Source: Burkholderia sp. SRS-W-2-2016
GTDB lineage: Bacteria > Pseudomonadota > Gammaproteobacteria > Burkholderiales > Burkholderiaceae
Reading direction: 5' to 3'
Assembly: GCF_001931485.1 (NCBI RefSeq)
Contig: NZ_MSDV01000060.1
Location: forward strand, 50,556 to 114,555
Length of the DNA stretch: 64,000 nucleotides
Shown here in pieces: positions 36,599 through 44,801 of the stretch. The position numbers were made by a program, and so were the translations under genes. Position 1 is the stretch's first letter. Each line of letters opens with the position of its first letter. Below the pieces are notes generated by a model, which was not told where the DNA came from, made no database searches, and was given only the letters and a program-made list of their open reading frames with translations.

Positions 36599-39597
36599 GC
36601 CAGAACGACCGACTCCCGAACGGCGGGCGCATCAATCGCGCGATCGCGCTGAGCTTCACGTTCAACGGCGTCACCTATCAGGGCTACCAGGGCGACACGC
36701 TGGCGTCCGCGCTGCTCGCGAACGGGCTGCGCTTCGTCGCGCGCAGCTGGAAGTATCACCGGCCGCGCGGGATCATCACCGCCGGCGTCGAAGAACCGAA
36801 CGCAGTCGTGCAGCTCGAAACCGGCGCATACACGGTGCCGAATGCGCGCGCCACTGAAGTGGAGCTGTATCAGGGGCTCGTCGCGACCAGCGTGAACGCG
36901 AAGCCGAGCATCGAGAAAGACCGCATGGCGATCAACCAGAAGTTCGCGCGCTTCATTCCGGCGGGCTTCTACTACAAGACCTTCATGTGGCCGCGCAAAT
37001 TCTGGCCGAAGTACGAAGAAGTGATTCGCGACGCGGCCGGTCTCGGCACCGCGCCGACCCAGCGCGACGCGAACCGCTACGACAAGTGCTTTGCGCATTG
37101 CGACGTGCTGGTGGTCGGCGGCGGGCCGAGCGGCCTCGCGGCCGCGCACGCGGCGGCGAGTTCCGGCGCGCGCGTGACGCTGGTCGACGATCAGCCCGAA
37201 CTCGGCGGCTCGCTGCTGTCGTGTCCGGCGACGATCGACGGCAAGCCGGCGCTGCAATGGGTGCAGAAAATCGAGGACGAATTGCGGCAGATGCCCGACG
37301 TGCGGATTCTGAGCCGCAGCACCGCGTTCGGCTATCAGGATCACAACCTCGTCACCGTCACGCAGCGTCTCACCGATCATCTGCCGGTGTCGCAACGCAA
37401 TGGCACCCGCGAACTGCTGTGGAAGATTCGCGCGAAGCGCGTGATTCTCGCGACCGGCGCGCACGAGCGGCCGATCGTCTTCGGCAACAACGATCTGCCC
37501 GGCGTGATGCTCGCGTCGGCGGTGTCGACCTATCTGCATCGCTATGCGGTGCTGCCGGGCCGCAACGCGGTGGTGTTTACGAATAACGACGACGGCTATC
37601 AATGCGCGCTCGATCTGAAAGCGGCCGGCGCGCAGGTGACCGTGGTCGATCCGCGTACCGGCGAATCGAAGGGCACGCTGCCGACACTCGCGCGCCGTCA
37701 CGGTGTGAAGGTGCTGGCCGGCACGGTGGTGACCGCCGCGCACGGCAAGCTGCGGGTCGCGTCGGTGGACCTCGCGGCGTACGCGAACGGCCAGGTCGGC
37801 GCGAGCCAGGGCCAACTGTCGTGCGATCTGCTGGCGACCTCCGGCGGCTGGAGCCCGGTGCTGCATCTGTTCGCGCAGTCGGGCGGCAAGGCGCACTGGC
37901 ATGACGAAAAAGCCTGCTTCGTGCCGGGTAAGGCGATGCAGGCGGAAACCAGCGTCGGCGCATGCGCGGGCGACTTCGCGCTGGCCAGCGGGATGCGCTT
38001 CGCACTCGACGCCGGCGCCGAGGCGGCGCGCGCGGCCGGCTACATCGTCACGCGGCCGAAGGCGGTGCAGGTCGCCGAGCAGACCGAAACGAAGATGCAG
38101 CCGTTGTGGCTGGTCGGGGGACGCGAGCAGGCGACGCGCGGACCGAAGCAGTTCGTCGATTTCCAGAACGACGTGTCGGCGGCCGATATTTTCCTCGCCG
38201 CGCGCGAAGGCTTCGAATCGGTCGAACACGTGAAGCGCTATACCGCGATGGGCTTCGGCACCGATCAGGGCAAGCTCGGCAACATCAACGGGATGGCGAT
38301 TCTCGCGCAGGCGCTCGGCAAGACGATCCCCGAGACCGGCACGACCACGTTCCGGCCGAACTACACGCCGGTCACGTTCGGCACCTTCGCCGGCCGCGAA
38401 CTCGGCGAGTTTCTCGATCCGGTGCGCAAGACCGCGGTACACGAATGGCACGTGCAGCACGGCGCCGCGTTCGAGGACGTCGGCAACTGGAAGCGCCCGT
38501 GGTACTACCCGAAGGCGGGCGAGGACATGCACGCGGCGGTCGCGCGCGAATCGCTGGCAGTGCGAACCAGTGTCGGCATTCTCGATGCGTCGACGCTCGG
38601 CAAGATCGACCTGCAAGGGCCCGACGCCGCGAAGCTGCTGAACTGGGTCTATACGAATCCGTGGACCAAGCTCGAAGTGGGCAAGTGTCGCTACGGTCTG
38701 ATGCTCGACGAAAACGGCATGATCTTCGACGACGGCGTCACGGTGCGCCTCGCCGAACAGCACTACATGATGACGACCACGACCGGCGGCGCGGCGCGCG
38801 TGCTGACGTGGCTCGAACGCTGGTTGCAAACCGAGTGGCCCGACATGCGGGTGCGGCTCGCGTCGGTCACCGACCACTGGGCGACCTTCGCGGTGGTGGG
38901 CCCGAATAGCCGCAAGGTGCTGCAGAAGGTGTGCGAGGACATCGACTTCGCGAACGCGGCGTTCCCGTTCATGACCTATCGCGAAGGCACGGTGGCCGGC
39001 GTGGCGGCGCGCGTGATGCGGATCAGCTTCTCGGGCGAACTCGCGTATGAAGTGAACGTGCCGGCCAATGTGGGGCGCGCGGTGTGGGAAGCGTTGATGG
39101 CGGCGGGCGCGCAATTCGACATCACGCCGTACGGCACCGAAACGATGCACGTGCTGCGCGCGGAGAAGGGCTACATCATCGTCGGTCAGGATACCGACGG
39201 CTCGATGACGCCGAACGATATCGGCATGGGCGGGCTGGTCGCGAAGTCGAAAGACTTTCTCGGCAAGCGTTCGCTGAGCCGCTCGGATACCGCGAAGGCG
39301 GGGCGCAAGCAGCTGGTCGGACTGTTGACGCAGGAGGCGTCGCTGGTGCTGCCGGAAGGCGCGCAGATCGTCGCCGGGCCGTTCCAGGGCGACATGGCGC
39401 CGATGCTCGGGCACGTGACGTCGAGCTATTTCAGCCCGATCCTGAAGCGCTCGATCGCGATGGCGGTCGTCAAGGGCGGCCTCGACAGGATCGGCGAAGC
39501 GGTCACTATTCCGCTCGCGGGCGGCAAACAGATCAGCGCGAAGATCACCAGCTCGGTGTTCTACGACAGCGAAGGAGCACGTCAACATGTGGAATGA
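36595..39597 (+). CDS. soxA: sarcosine oxidase alpha subunit
   Basis: 1000 residues. An N-terminal ferredoxin-like fold (QGYQGDTLASALLANGLRFV) is followed by an NAD-binding oxidoreductase domain (VLVVGGGPSGLAAAHAAASS near residue 171, RVILATGAHERPIVFGNNDL near 280). A C-terminal GcvT-like domain (about 600-1000, with GILDASTLGKIDLQGPDAAK and FSGELAYEVNVPANVGRAVW) transfers the C1 unit to tetrahydrofolate. Length matches the family. It overlaps soxD upstream and soxG downstream (11 bases). Confidence 0.96.
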   Translation: MSQNDRLPNGGRINRAIALSFTFNGVTYQGYQGDTLASALLANGLRFVARSWKYHRPRGIITAGVEEPNAVVQLETGAYTVPNARATEVELYQGLVATSVNAKPSIEKDRMAINQKFARFIPAGFYYKTFMWPRKFWPKYEEVIRDAAGLGTAPTQRDANRYDKCFAHCDVLVVGGGPSGLAAAHAAASSGARVTLVDDQPELGGSLLSCPATIDGKPALQWVQKIEDELRQMPDVRILSRSTAFGYQDHNLVTVTQRLTDHLPVSQRNGTRELLWKIRAKRVILATGAHERPIVFGNNDLPGVMLASAVSTYLHRYAVLPGRNAVVFTNNDDGYQCALDLKAAGAQVTVVDPRTGESKGTLPTLARRHGVKVLAGTVVTAAHGKLRVASVDLAAYANGQVGASQGQLSCDLLATSGGWSPVLHLFAQSGGKAHWHDEKACFVPGKAMQAETSVGACAGDFALASGMRFALDAGAEAARAAGYIVTRPKAVQVAEQTETKMQPLWLVGGREQATRGPKQFVDFQNDVSAADIFLAAREGFESVEHVKRYTAMGFGTDQGKLGNINGMAILAQALGKTIPETGTTTFRPNYTPVTFGTFAGRELGEFLDPVRKTAVHEWHVQHGAAFEDVGNWKRPWYYPKAGEDMHAAVARESLAVRTSVGILDASTLGKIDLQGPDAAKLLNWVYTNPWTKLEVGKCRYGLMLDENGMIFDDGVTVRLAEQHYMMTTTTGGAARVLTWLERWLQTEWPDMRVRLASVTDHWATFAVVGPNSRKVLQKVCEDIDFANAAFPFMTYREGTVAGVAARVMRISFSGELAYEVNVPANVGRAVWEALMAAGAQFDITPYGTETMHVLRAEKGYIIVGQDTDGSMTPNDIGMGGLVAKSKDFLGKRSLSRSDTAKAGRKQLVGLLTQEASLVLPEGAQIVAGPFQGDMAPMLGHVTSSYFSPILKRSIAMAVVKGGLDRIGEAVTIPLAGGKQISAKITSSVFYDSEGARQHVE

Positions 39598-40243
39598 AAC
39601 TAGCAGCACGGTGTCGATCGTGGACCGCGCAGTTGGACGGCAAACCGGTGTGTGGCAGGAGTCGCCGCTGGTGGGCGTGGATGCGCTGCTCAAGCAGCAT
39701 CAGGCTACGGCGACCGCCGCGTTCCGGCTCAATGAGCGGCCGTTTCTCGAACTCGTGAACGTGCGCGGCGATACCCGCGACGCGGCGTTCATGAACGCGG
39801 TCGAACAGGTGATCGGCTGCAAGCCGCCCGAGAAGGCCAATACGGTCGCGCGCGGCAACGGCTATCAGATCATGTGGCTCGGCCCGGACGAGTGGCTGAT
39901 CGGCTCGGCGGCCGCGCACGACGCGACCCGCACCGCGCCGCTCGAAGCGAAACTGCGCGCGGCGTTCGCCGGACTGTTCGCGTCGGCGGTCGATATCGGC
40001 AGCGGCTATACGGTGCTCGAAATCAGCGGCGCGCGCACGCGCGACGTACTCTCGCGCGGCTGTCCGCTCGATCTGCATCCGAAGCTGTTCGGCGTCGGGC
40101 AGTGCGCGCAGAGCCACTATTTCAAGGCGTCGATTACGCTGCTGCCGACCGGCGCGGACAGTTTCGATATCGTCGTGCGGCGCAGCTTCGCGGATTACTT
40201 CGTGAAGATCATGCTCGATGCAGCCGAGCCGCTGAAGGGCTGA
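39587..40243 (+). CDS. soxG: sarcosine oxidase gamma subunit
   Basis: 218 residues, starting inside the end of soxA. It is a GcvT-like small subunit with FLELVNVRGDTRDAAFMNAV, MWLGPDEWLIGS and SSYTVLEISGARTRDVLSRG-like segments (the last reads GSGYTVLEISGARTRDVL here). It completes the heterotetramer. It is the last recognised gene of the sox operon; neither purU nor a second fdh gene follows. Confidence 0.94.
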   Translation: MWNETSSTVSIVDRAVGRQTGVWQESPLVGVDALLKQHQATATAAFRLNERPFLELVNVRGDTRDAAFMNAVEQVIGCKPPEKANTVARGNGYQIMWLGPDEWLIGSAAAHDATRTAPLEAKLRAAFAGLFASAVDIGSGYTVLEISGARTRDVLSRGCPLDLHPKLFGVGQCAQSHYFKASITLLPTGADSFDIVVRRSFADYFVKIMLDAAEPLKG

Positions 40244-40336
40244 GCGTCGTCGAGCGCGAATGCGCGGCCAAGCGGTGGGCGGTGCGTAGCGCATCGTCCG
40301 CCGTTTGCCGCGAGTCGTCCGCTTTATCCGTCCACC

Positions 40337-40600
40337 ATGAATTCGACCCGCGTTACGACCGCGCGGCTGACCGCGCTCGCATGCGATCAGCGCGATGCCG
40401 GCGCCGCGCTTGCGCTGCTCGATCAAAGCATCGCGTTGCGGCATCGGCGGATCGCGCTGATTCGCTACCTGCTGGCGAAACAACTCGGCGCGCCGCTCGA
40501 AGCGCGCCATCATGCTTACGTCGAAAAGATCGCCGCGCGTTTGAGCGCCGAAGCGCTCGCGCAGATTGCCGGCGCGGCGCGGGCGAGGTTGCGGACGTAG
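40337..40600 (+). CDS. small hypothetical protein after soxG
   Basis: 87 residues, predicted all-helical and Ala/Arg/Leu-rich (AALALLDQSIALRHRRIALI). Codon bias resembles its neighbours, but no ribosome binding site is visible before the ATG and it lies 93 bases after soxG. It ends 14 bases before the convergent beta-lactamase stop. I do not recognise a family; it could be a chance open frame. Confidence 0.5.
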   Translation: MNSTRVTTARLTALACDQRDAGAALALLDQSIALRHRRIALIRYLLAKQLGAPLEARHHAYVEKIAARLSAEALAQIAGAARARLRT

Positions 40601-40613
40601 AGGCGTCGCTGCG

Positions 40614-41807
40614 TTATTTCGCGCCTTGTTTCGACTCTCCGGCCAGCGCCGTCAGAATCCGATGCGCGGCCTCGACCCGTGCTTCATTCGGAATATTGCG
40701 GTTCGCCAGCATCACGATGCCGATCCGCTGTTGCGGCACGAACGCGACATACGCGCCGAAGCCATTCGTCGAACCCGTCTTGTTGATCCACACATTCTGC
40801 TGCGGCGGCAACGGCGGGTCGATCGCGGTCGCCGGCGTGCCGTTCAGAATCAACTCCAGCTTATTGCCGGTTTCCAGCGTGCTCAGCGCGACCGGATACG
40901 GATACTGCTCCCAGATCAGATCCTGTGTGAACACGCTCGACTGAAAGTAGCCGGTGTGCGTCGCGGTGATCGCCTGCTGCCAGGTGTTGTCGAGCGGGAT
41001 CAGGTTCATGTTCGCCTGCACGAAGCGCAACAGGTCGGCCGCGTTGGTGCGGATGCCGTACGCTTCGGCGGCCAGCACGCCGCCGGTCATGCGGACCGGC
41101 TTGTCGTCTTTCGCATAGCCCTGCGCATAGTCCGGCATTTTCGCGGCCGGCACATGCAGATAGCTGCTCTTCATCCCGAGCGCCGGAAACACGCGTTGCT
41201 CCATCAGCGCGGAAAAGTCCTGATTCATGCTCTTCGCGGTAATCAGCCCGAGCGTGCCGATCCCCGGATTCGAATAAGTGCGGAACGTGCCGGGCGGATG
41301 CGCGGGTTGCCAGTCGCGGAAGTACTCGAGCAATTGCGCGTTGTTATGGATCTCGTCGGGCACCTGCAGCGGCAGACCGCCCGGCGTATGCGTGCCGAGA
41401 TTGAGCAGACTGACCTTGCCGAACGGCCGGCCGCGCAGTGTCGGCAGATAGCGCTCGGTGTCGTCCGTCAGCGACAGCTTGCCGTTCAGTTGCGCATAGG
41501 ATGCGAGCGTCGCGGTGAAGGTCTTGCTGATCGAACCGATCTCGAACAGCGTCGCGTCGGTCACCGGCTTGCGGGTTTGCGTCGACGCGAGCCCGTAGTT
41601 GTACACGTACGGCTTGCCGTCTTCGATCACGCCGACCGCCATCCCGGCGATCCGGTATTTCTCCATCAGCGGCTGGATCGCCGCGTCGACGGTGGGTTTG
41701 AGCTGGCGCGCGGCGGCGTCGGCCGCATGGCTCGCGGGCGACATCATGCAGAGCGCAAACGCCGCGTAGCTGGCGGTCCTGATCAGGTTGAGCGCGGGGT
41801 GTTTCAT
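40614..41807 (-). CDS. ampC: class C (AmpC-type) beta-lactamase
   Basis: 397 residues from the ATG at 41807 with GGAGG 10 bases upstream. The signal peptide ends near SPASHA. Class C motifs are complete: Ser92-Ile-Ser-Lys95, Tyr178-Ser-Asn180 and Lys343-Thr-Gly345 (NKTGSTNGFGAYVAFVPQ). It is a periplasmic serine hydrolase predicted to open cephalosporin rings. No AmpR-type LysR gene is adjacent; the divergent neighbour is fdhA. Related DD-peptidases and esterases share the first motif, but all three together favour AmpC. Confidence 0.9.
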   Translation of the reverse strand: MKHPALNLIRTASYAAFALCMMSPASHAADAAARQLKPTVDAAIQPLMEKYRIAGMAVGVIEDGKPYVYNYGLASTQTRKPVTDATLFEIGSISKTFTATLASYAQLNGKLSLTDDTERYLPTLRGRPFGKVSLLNLGTHTPGGLPLQVPDEIHNNAQLLEYFRDWQPAHPPGTFRTYSNPGIGTLGLITAKSMNQDFSALMEQRVFPALGMKSSYLHVPAAKMPDYAQGYAKDDKPVRMTGGVLAAEAYGIRTNAADLLRFVQANMNLIPLDNTWQQAITATHTGYFQSSVFTQDLIWEQYPYPVALSTLETGNKLELILNGTPATAIDPPLPPQQNVWINKTGSTNGFGAYVAFVPQQRIGIVMLANRNIPNEARVEAAHRILTALAGESKQGAK

Positions 41808-41843
41808 CGGCAACGGGTCCTCCAAAAGGGTTGAACGGAAAGC

Positions 41844-41865
41844 GTGTGTCGAATGTGTGTCGAAT
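41844..41865. repeat. two exact 11-base direct repeats in the ampC-fdhA spacer
   Basis: GTGTGTCGAAT occurs twice in tandem, one helical turn apart, 37 bases upstream of the ampC start. Each copy holds TGTCGAA, a heptamer also seen upstream of other betaine-region genes. Paired half-sites one turn apart would suit an AraC-type protein. Confidence 0.45.
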
Positions 41866-42065
41866 GCAGGCGCGAACTATCGCGCTTTTACGATCCGCCG
41901 ACAAACGAGGATTAGTTGCGCGGGGGTAAAGAAAAAGTTATGTCGGCTTCAGCCAAACTCGTGTCGGGTTCGGCACAGGTATGCGCGCGGACCGCGATTA
42001 CGCTCGTTGAACGGCGTCGCCGCGCACTTCGCGGGCGCGCCGCTCACGCACATGGAGACGAGACA

Positions 42066-43268
42066 ATGAGCAGCAATCGCGGCGTCGTGTATCTGGGGCA
42101 GGGCAAGGTGGAAGTGCAGTCGATCGACTATCCGAAGATGGTCGATCCGCGCGGCCGGGCGATCGGCCACGGCGTGATCCTGAAAGTGGTGAGCACCAAT
42201 ATCTGCGGCTCCGACCAGCATATGGTGCGCGGCCGCACGACCGCCGAAGTCGGTCTCGTACTCGGCCACGAGATCACCGGCGAAGTGATCGAAATCGGCC
42301 GCGACGTCGAAACATTGCAGATCGGCGATCTGGTCTCGGTGCCGTTCAATGTCGCGTGCGGACGCTGCCCGACCTGCAAATCGCAGCACACAGGAGTGTG
42401 TCTGAATGTGAACCCGTCGCGCGCCGGCGGCGCATACGGGTATGTCGATATGGGCGGCTGGATCGGCGGCCAGGCCGAATACGTGATGGTCCCGTACGCG
42501 GACTTCAATCTGCTGAAATTTCCGGACCGCGCGCAGGCGATGGCGAAGATTCGCGATCTGACCTGTCTGTCGGACATCCTGCCGACCGGTTATCACGGCG
42601 CGGTGATGGCCGGCGTGAAGCCGGGGGCGACCGTCTATATCGCCGGCGCGGGACCGGTCGGGATGGCGGCCGCGGCGTCGGCGCGGCTACTCGGCGCGGC
42701 CTGCACGATCGTCGGCGACATGAACGAAGCGCGCCTCGCGCACGCGCGCGAGATGGGTTTTCAGACCATCAATCTGGCGAAGGACGCGACGCTCGGCGAG
42801 CAGATCGAACAGATCCTGCGCAAACCCGAGGTGGATTGCGCGGTGGACTGCGTCGGCTTCGAAGCGCACGGTCACGGCAGCAGCGGCTCGCACGAAGAGG
42901 CGCCGGCCACCGTGCTCAATTCGCTGATGGAGATCACGCGCGCGGCCGGCGCGATCGGCATTCCAGGTCTGTACGTGACCGACGATCCCGGTTCGAGCGA
43001 TGCCGCCGCGCGGCGCGGCAGTCTGAGCCTGCGCTTCGGGCTCGGCTGGGCCAAGTCGCACTCGTTCCATACCGGACAGACGCCGGTGATGAAATACAAC
43101 CGCGACCTGATGCAGGCGATTTTGTGGGACCGGCTGCCGATCGCCGACATCGTCAACGTGACGGTGGTGTCGCTCGACGATGCGCCCGAAGGCTATCGGC
43201 AATTCGACGGCGGCGCGCCGAAGAAGTTTGTGCTGGACCCGCATGGGTTGTTGAAGAAGGCCGCGTGA
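42066..43268 (+). CDS. fdhA: glutathione-independent formaldehyde dehydrogenase
   Basis: 400 residues from the ATG at 42066 (GGAGACGAGACA upstream); the frame is open further 5' but only this start gives the conserved MSSNRGVVYLGQGKVEVQSI. A zinc medium-chain dehydrogenase: catalytic zinc ligands in STNICGSDQHMVRG and LVLGHEITGEV, structural zinc in ACGRCPTCKSQHTGVC, NAD fold at VYIAGAGPVGMAAAASARLL. It oxidises formaldehyde released by betaine and dimethylglycine demethylation to formate with NAD. Single gene, divergent from ampC. Confidence 0.95.
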   Translation: MSSNRGVVYLGQGKVEVQSIDYPKMVDPRGRAIGHGVILKVVSTNICGSDQHMVRGRTTAEVGLVLGHEITGEVIEIGRDVETLQIGDLVSVPFNVACGRCPTCKSQHTGVCLNVNPSRAGGAYGYVDMGGWIGGQAEYVMVPYADFNLLKFPDRAQAMAKIRDLTCLSDILPTGYHGAVMAGVKPGATVYIAGAGPVGMAAAASARLLGAACTIVGDMNEARLAHAREMGFQTINLAKDATLGEQIEQILRKPEVDCAVDCVGFEAHGHGSSGSHEEAPATVLNSLMEITRAAGAIGIPGLYVTDDPGSSDAAARRGSLSLRFGLGWAKSHSFHTGQTPVMKYNRDLMQAILWDRLPIADIVNVTVVSLDDAPEGYRQFDGGAPKKFVLDPHGLLKKAA

Positions 43269-43309
43269 TTTAACGCTCGCGTTAGCGGCGCGGCGGCCGG
43301 CGGGTCGCC

Positions 43310-43342
43310 GCTCGACTTTCGCTCGACTGTTGCTCGACTGTC
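43310..43342. repeat. three tandem 11-base repeats
   Basis: GCTCGACTTTC, GCTCGACTGTT and GCTCGACTGTC follow one another exactly, between the convergent stops of fdhA and the GlxA-type regulator. A terminator-like hairpin follows at 43345. Confidence 0.6.
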
Positions 43343-43344
43343 AG

Positions 43345-43371
43345 GCGCTGCCGGCCGCCTCGCGGCAGCGC
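43345..43371. terminator. hairpin between convergent fdhA and glxA-type genes
   Basis: GCGCTGCCG (43345-43353) pairs perfectly with CGGCAGCGC (43363-43371) around a 9-base loop. No strong T-run follows on either strand, so termination is likely by position only. Confidence 0.45.
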
Positions 43372-43376
43372 TTACG

Positions 43377-44375
43377 TCACGCCGCCAGCACCGGCGGCGC
43401 GCTCCCCAACGACGGCGCCTGATTACGCCGCTCGCGCGTCGGCGCGGTGCCGAACGCATCGCGATAGCTCTTCGAGAAGTGGCAGGCCGACTGGAAGCCG
43501 CACGCCATCGTGATGTGCATGATCGACATATCGGTCTGCAATAGCAGCTCGCGCGCGCGGCGCAGGCGCAGCGTCAGATAGTAGTGGGTCGGCGTCATCC
43601 CCAGATGCTCGCGGAACAACCGCTGCAATTGCCGCTGCGACATGCCGGCGAGCCGCGCGAGTTCTTCGCGCGACAGCGGCTCCTCGATGTTGTTCTCCAT
43701 CAGCGAAATCACTTCGAACAGCGACTTGTTGGCCGAGCCGAGTCGCGCGACCAGCGGCATCTTCTGTTGCGCGCTGGTGTCGCGCACGTGTTCGACGATG
43801 AACTGCTCGGCGATCTGCGTGACCCGCGCGGTGCCGACGCGCGGCGCGATCAGGTTCAGCATCATGTCGAGCGGCGCGACGCCGCCGGTACAGGTCACGC
43901 GATCGCGATCGACCACGAACAGTTCTTTCAGAAAGCGCGTATCGGGAAACTCCTCTTTCAGCGCGCTCATGTTCTCCCAGTGAATCGCACACGCGTAGCC
44001 GGCCAGCAGACCGGCGCGCGCGAGCGCATAGGTGCCCGTGCACAGACTGCCGAGCACGCAACCCATGCGGGCGAAGCGGCGCAGCGCGGACAGATGCTCG
44101 GGCGTGGTCGCGCGCTGCACGTCGATGCCGCCGACCACGAACACGATATCCGGCTGGCCGACACATTCGACCGGCCCGGTATCGACCGACAGACCGTTGC
44201 TCGCCGCTACCGGGCCGCCGGTGGGACTGACGATCGACCAGCGGTACAGCGGTTGCCCCGTCAGATAGTTCGCCATCCGCAGTACTTCGATCGCATTGGT
44301 GAACGCGATCATCGTGAAGTTGGGGACCGGCATAAAGGCGAAATGCGACAACGACGCCGTGCGATCGGTGGACAT
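43377..44375 (-). CDS. GlxA-family regulator, copy 3 (GbdR candidate)
   Basis: 332 residues. The sensor domain has FAFMPVPNFTMIAFTNAIEV and LGSLCTGTYALARAGLLAGY. The AraC domain has LSREELARLAGMSQRQLQRL and ITMACGFQSACHFSKSYRDA. Architecture, length and position (divergent from the dgc operon, beside fdhA) match GbdR, the activator that responds to glycine betaine and dimethylglycine in Pseudomonas. Copy 1 (29487-30497) is very similar, so the assignment between them is uncertain. It lies 426 bases from the divergent operon. Confidence 0.9.
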   Translation of the reverse strand: MSTDRTASLSHFAFMPVPNFTMIAFTNAIEVLRMANYLTGQPLYRWSIVSPTGGPVAASNGLSVDTGPVECVGQPDIVFVVGGIDVQRATTPEHLSALRRFARMGCVLGSLCTGTYALARAGLLAGYACAIHWENMSALKEEFPDTRFLKELFVVDRDRVTCTGGVAPLDMMLNLIAPRVGTARVTQIAEQFIVEHVRDTSAQQKMPLVARLGSANKSLFEVISLMENNIEEPLSREELARLAGMSQRQLQRLFREHLGMTPTHYYLTLRLRRARELLLQTDMSIMHITMACGFQSACHFSKSYRDAFGTAPTRERRNQAPSLGSAPPVLAA

Positions 44376-44801
44376 GGGAATCGTGATTCCTGAGATGAAT
44401 ATCGCGTCGCTGTGGGGAGGAGCGACTACTGAGATTTTGAGTATCAGGGCAACTCCCGTGCCATCAGGCTAAACCCCTGGGCGCTCAGCATAAAACCTGG
44501 AATAGCTAACTAAACGCCGAAAGAACTCGCACCGGTTGCGCGCATTCGCGCCCGGGAAACGCACCCGAACGGCGCACGACAGTGCTATTTGCGGGCGTGT
44601 CCGAAAGGGTTTTCCCGCGGGCTGGCGGGCAATAAGCGGGCAGACAAGCGGGCGGTTTGCCGCCGACTTGTCGAAAAAGGACGCGCATGGCGGAAAAGGT
44701 AAAGAACGCGTCTGAATTCGTAAATCGACGCGCGGGCCGACCGTCAAGAATAGACGCAAGGCAACGGTGTTCCCATTTACTGAATCCGGTTGGAGCAAAC
44801 G
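44376..44801. other. divergent control region of the GlxA-type regulator and the dgc operon
   Basis: 426 bases. Contains the large inverted repeat at 44643-44672 and a TGTCGAA (44669-44675). An open frame starting ATG at 44687 (AAGGACGCGC upstream) overlaps the dipeptidase start and is not called as a gene. No clear -35/-10 pair was found. Confidence 0.45.
44643..44672. promoter_or_regulatory. large inverted repeat upstream of the dgc operon
   Basis: GACAAG-cg-GGCGG-tttg-CCGCC-ga-CTTGTC: eleven complementary pairs with a 2-base mismatch and a 4-base loop. It lies 130 bases upstream of the first gene and could be an operator or an RNA hairpin. Confidence 0.5.

Noticed and set aside
36556..39693. 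1045-codon minus-strand open frame opposite soxA
   Set aside because: soxA is certain from domains and operon context; the antisense frame has no family features.
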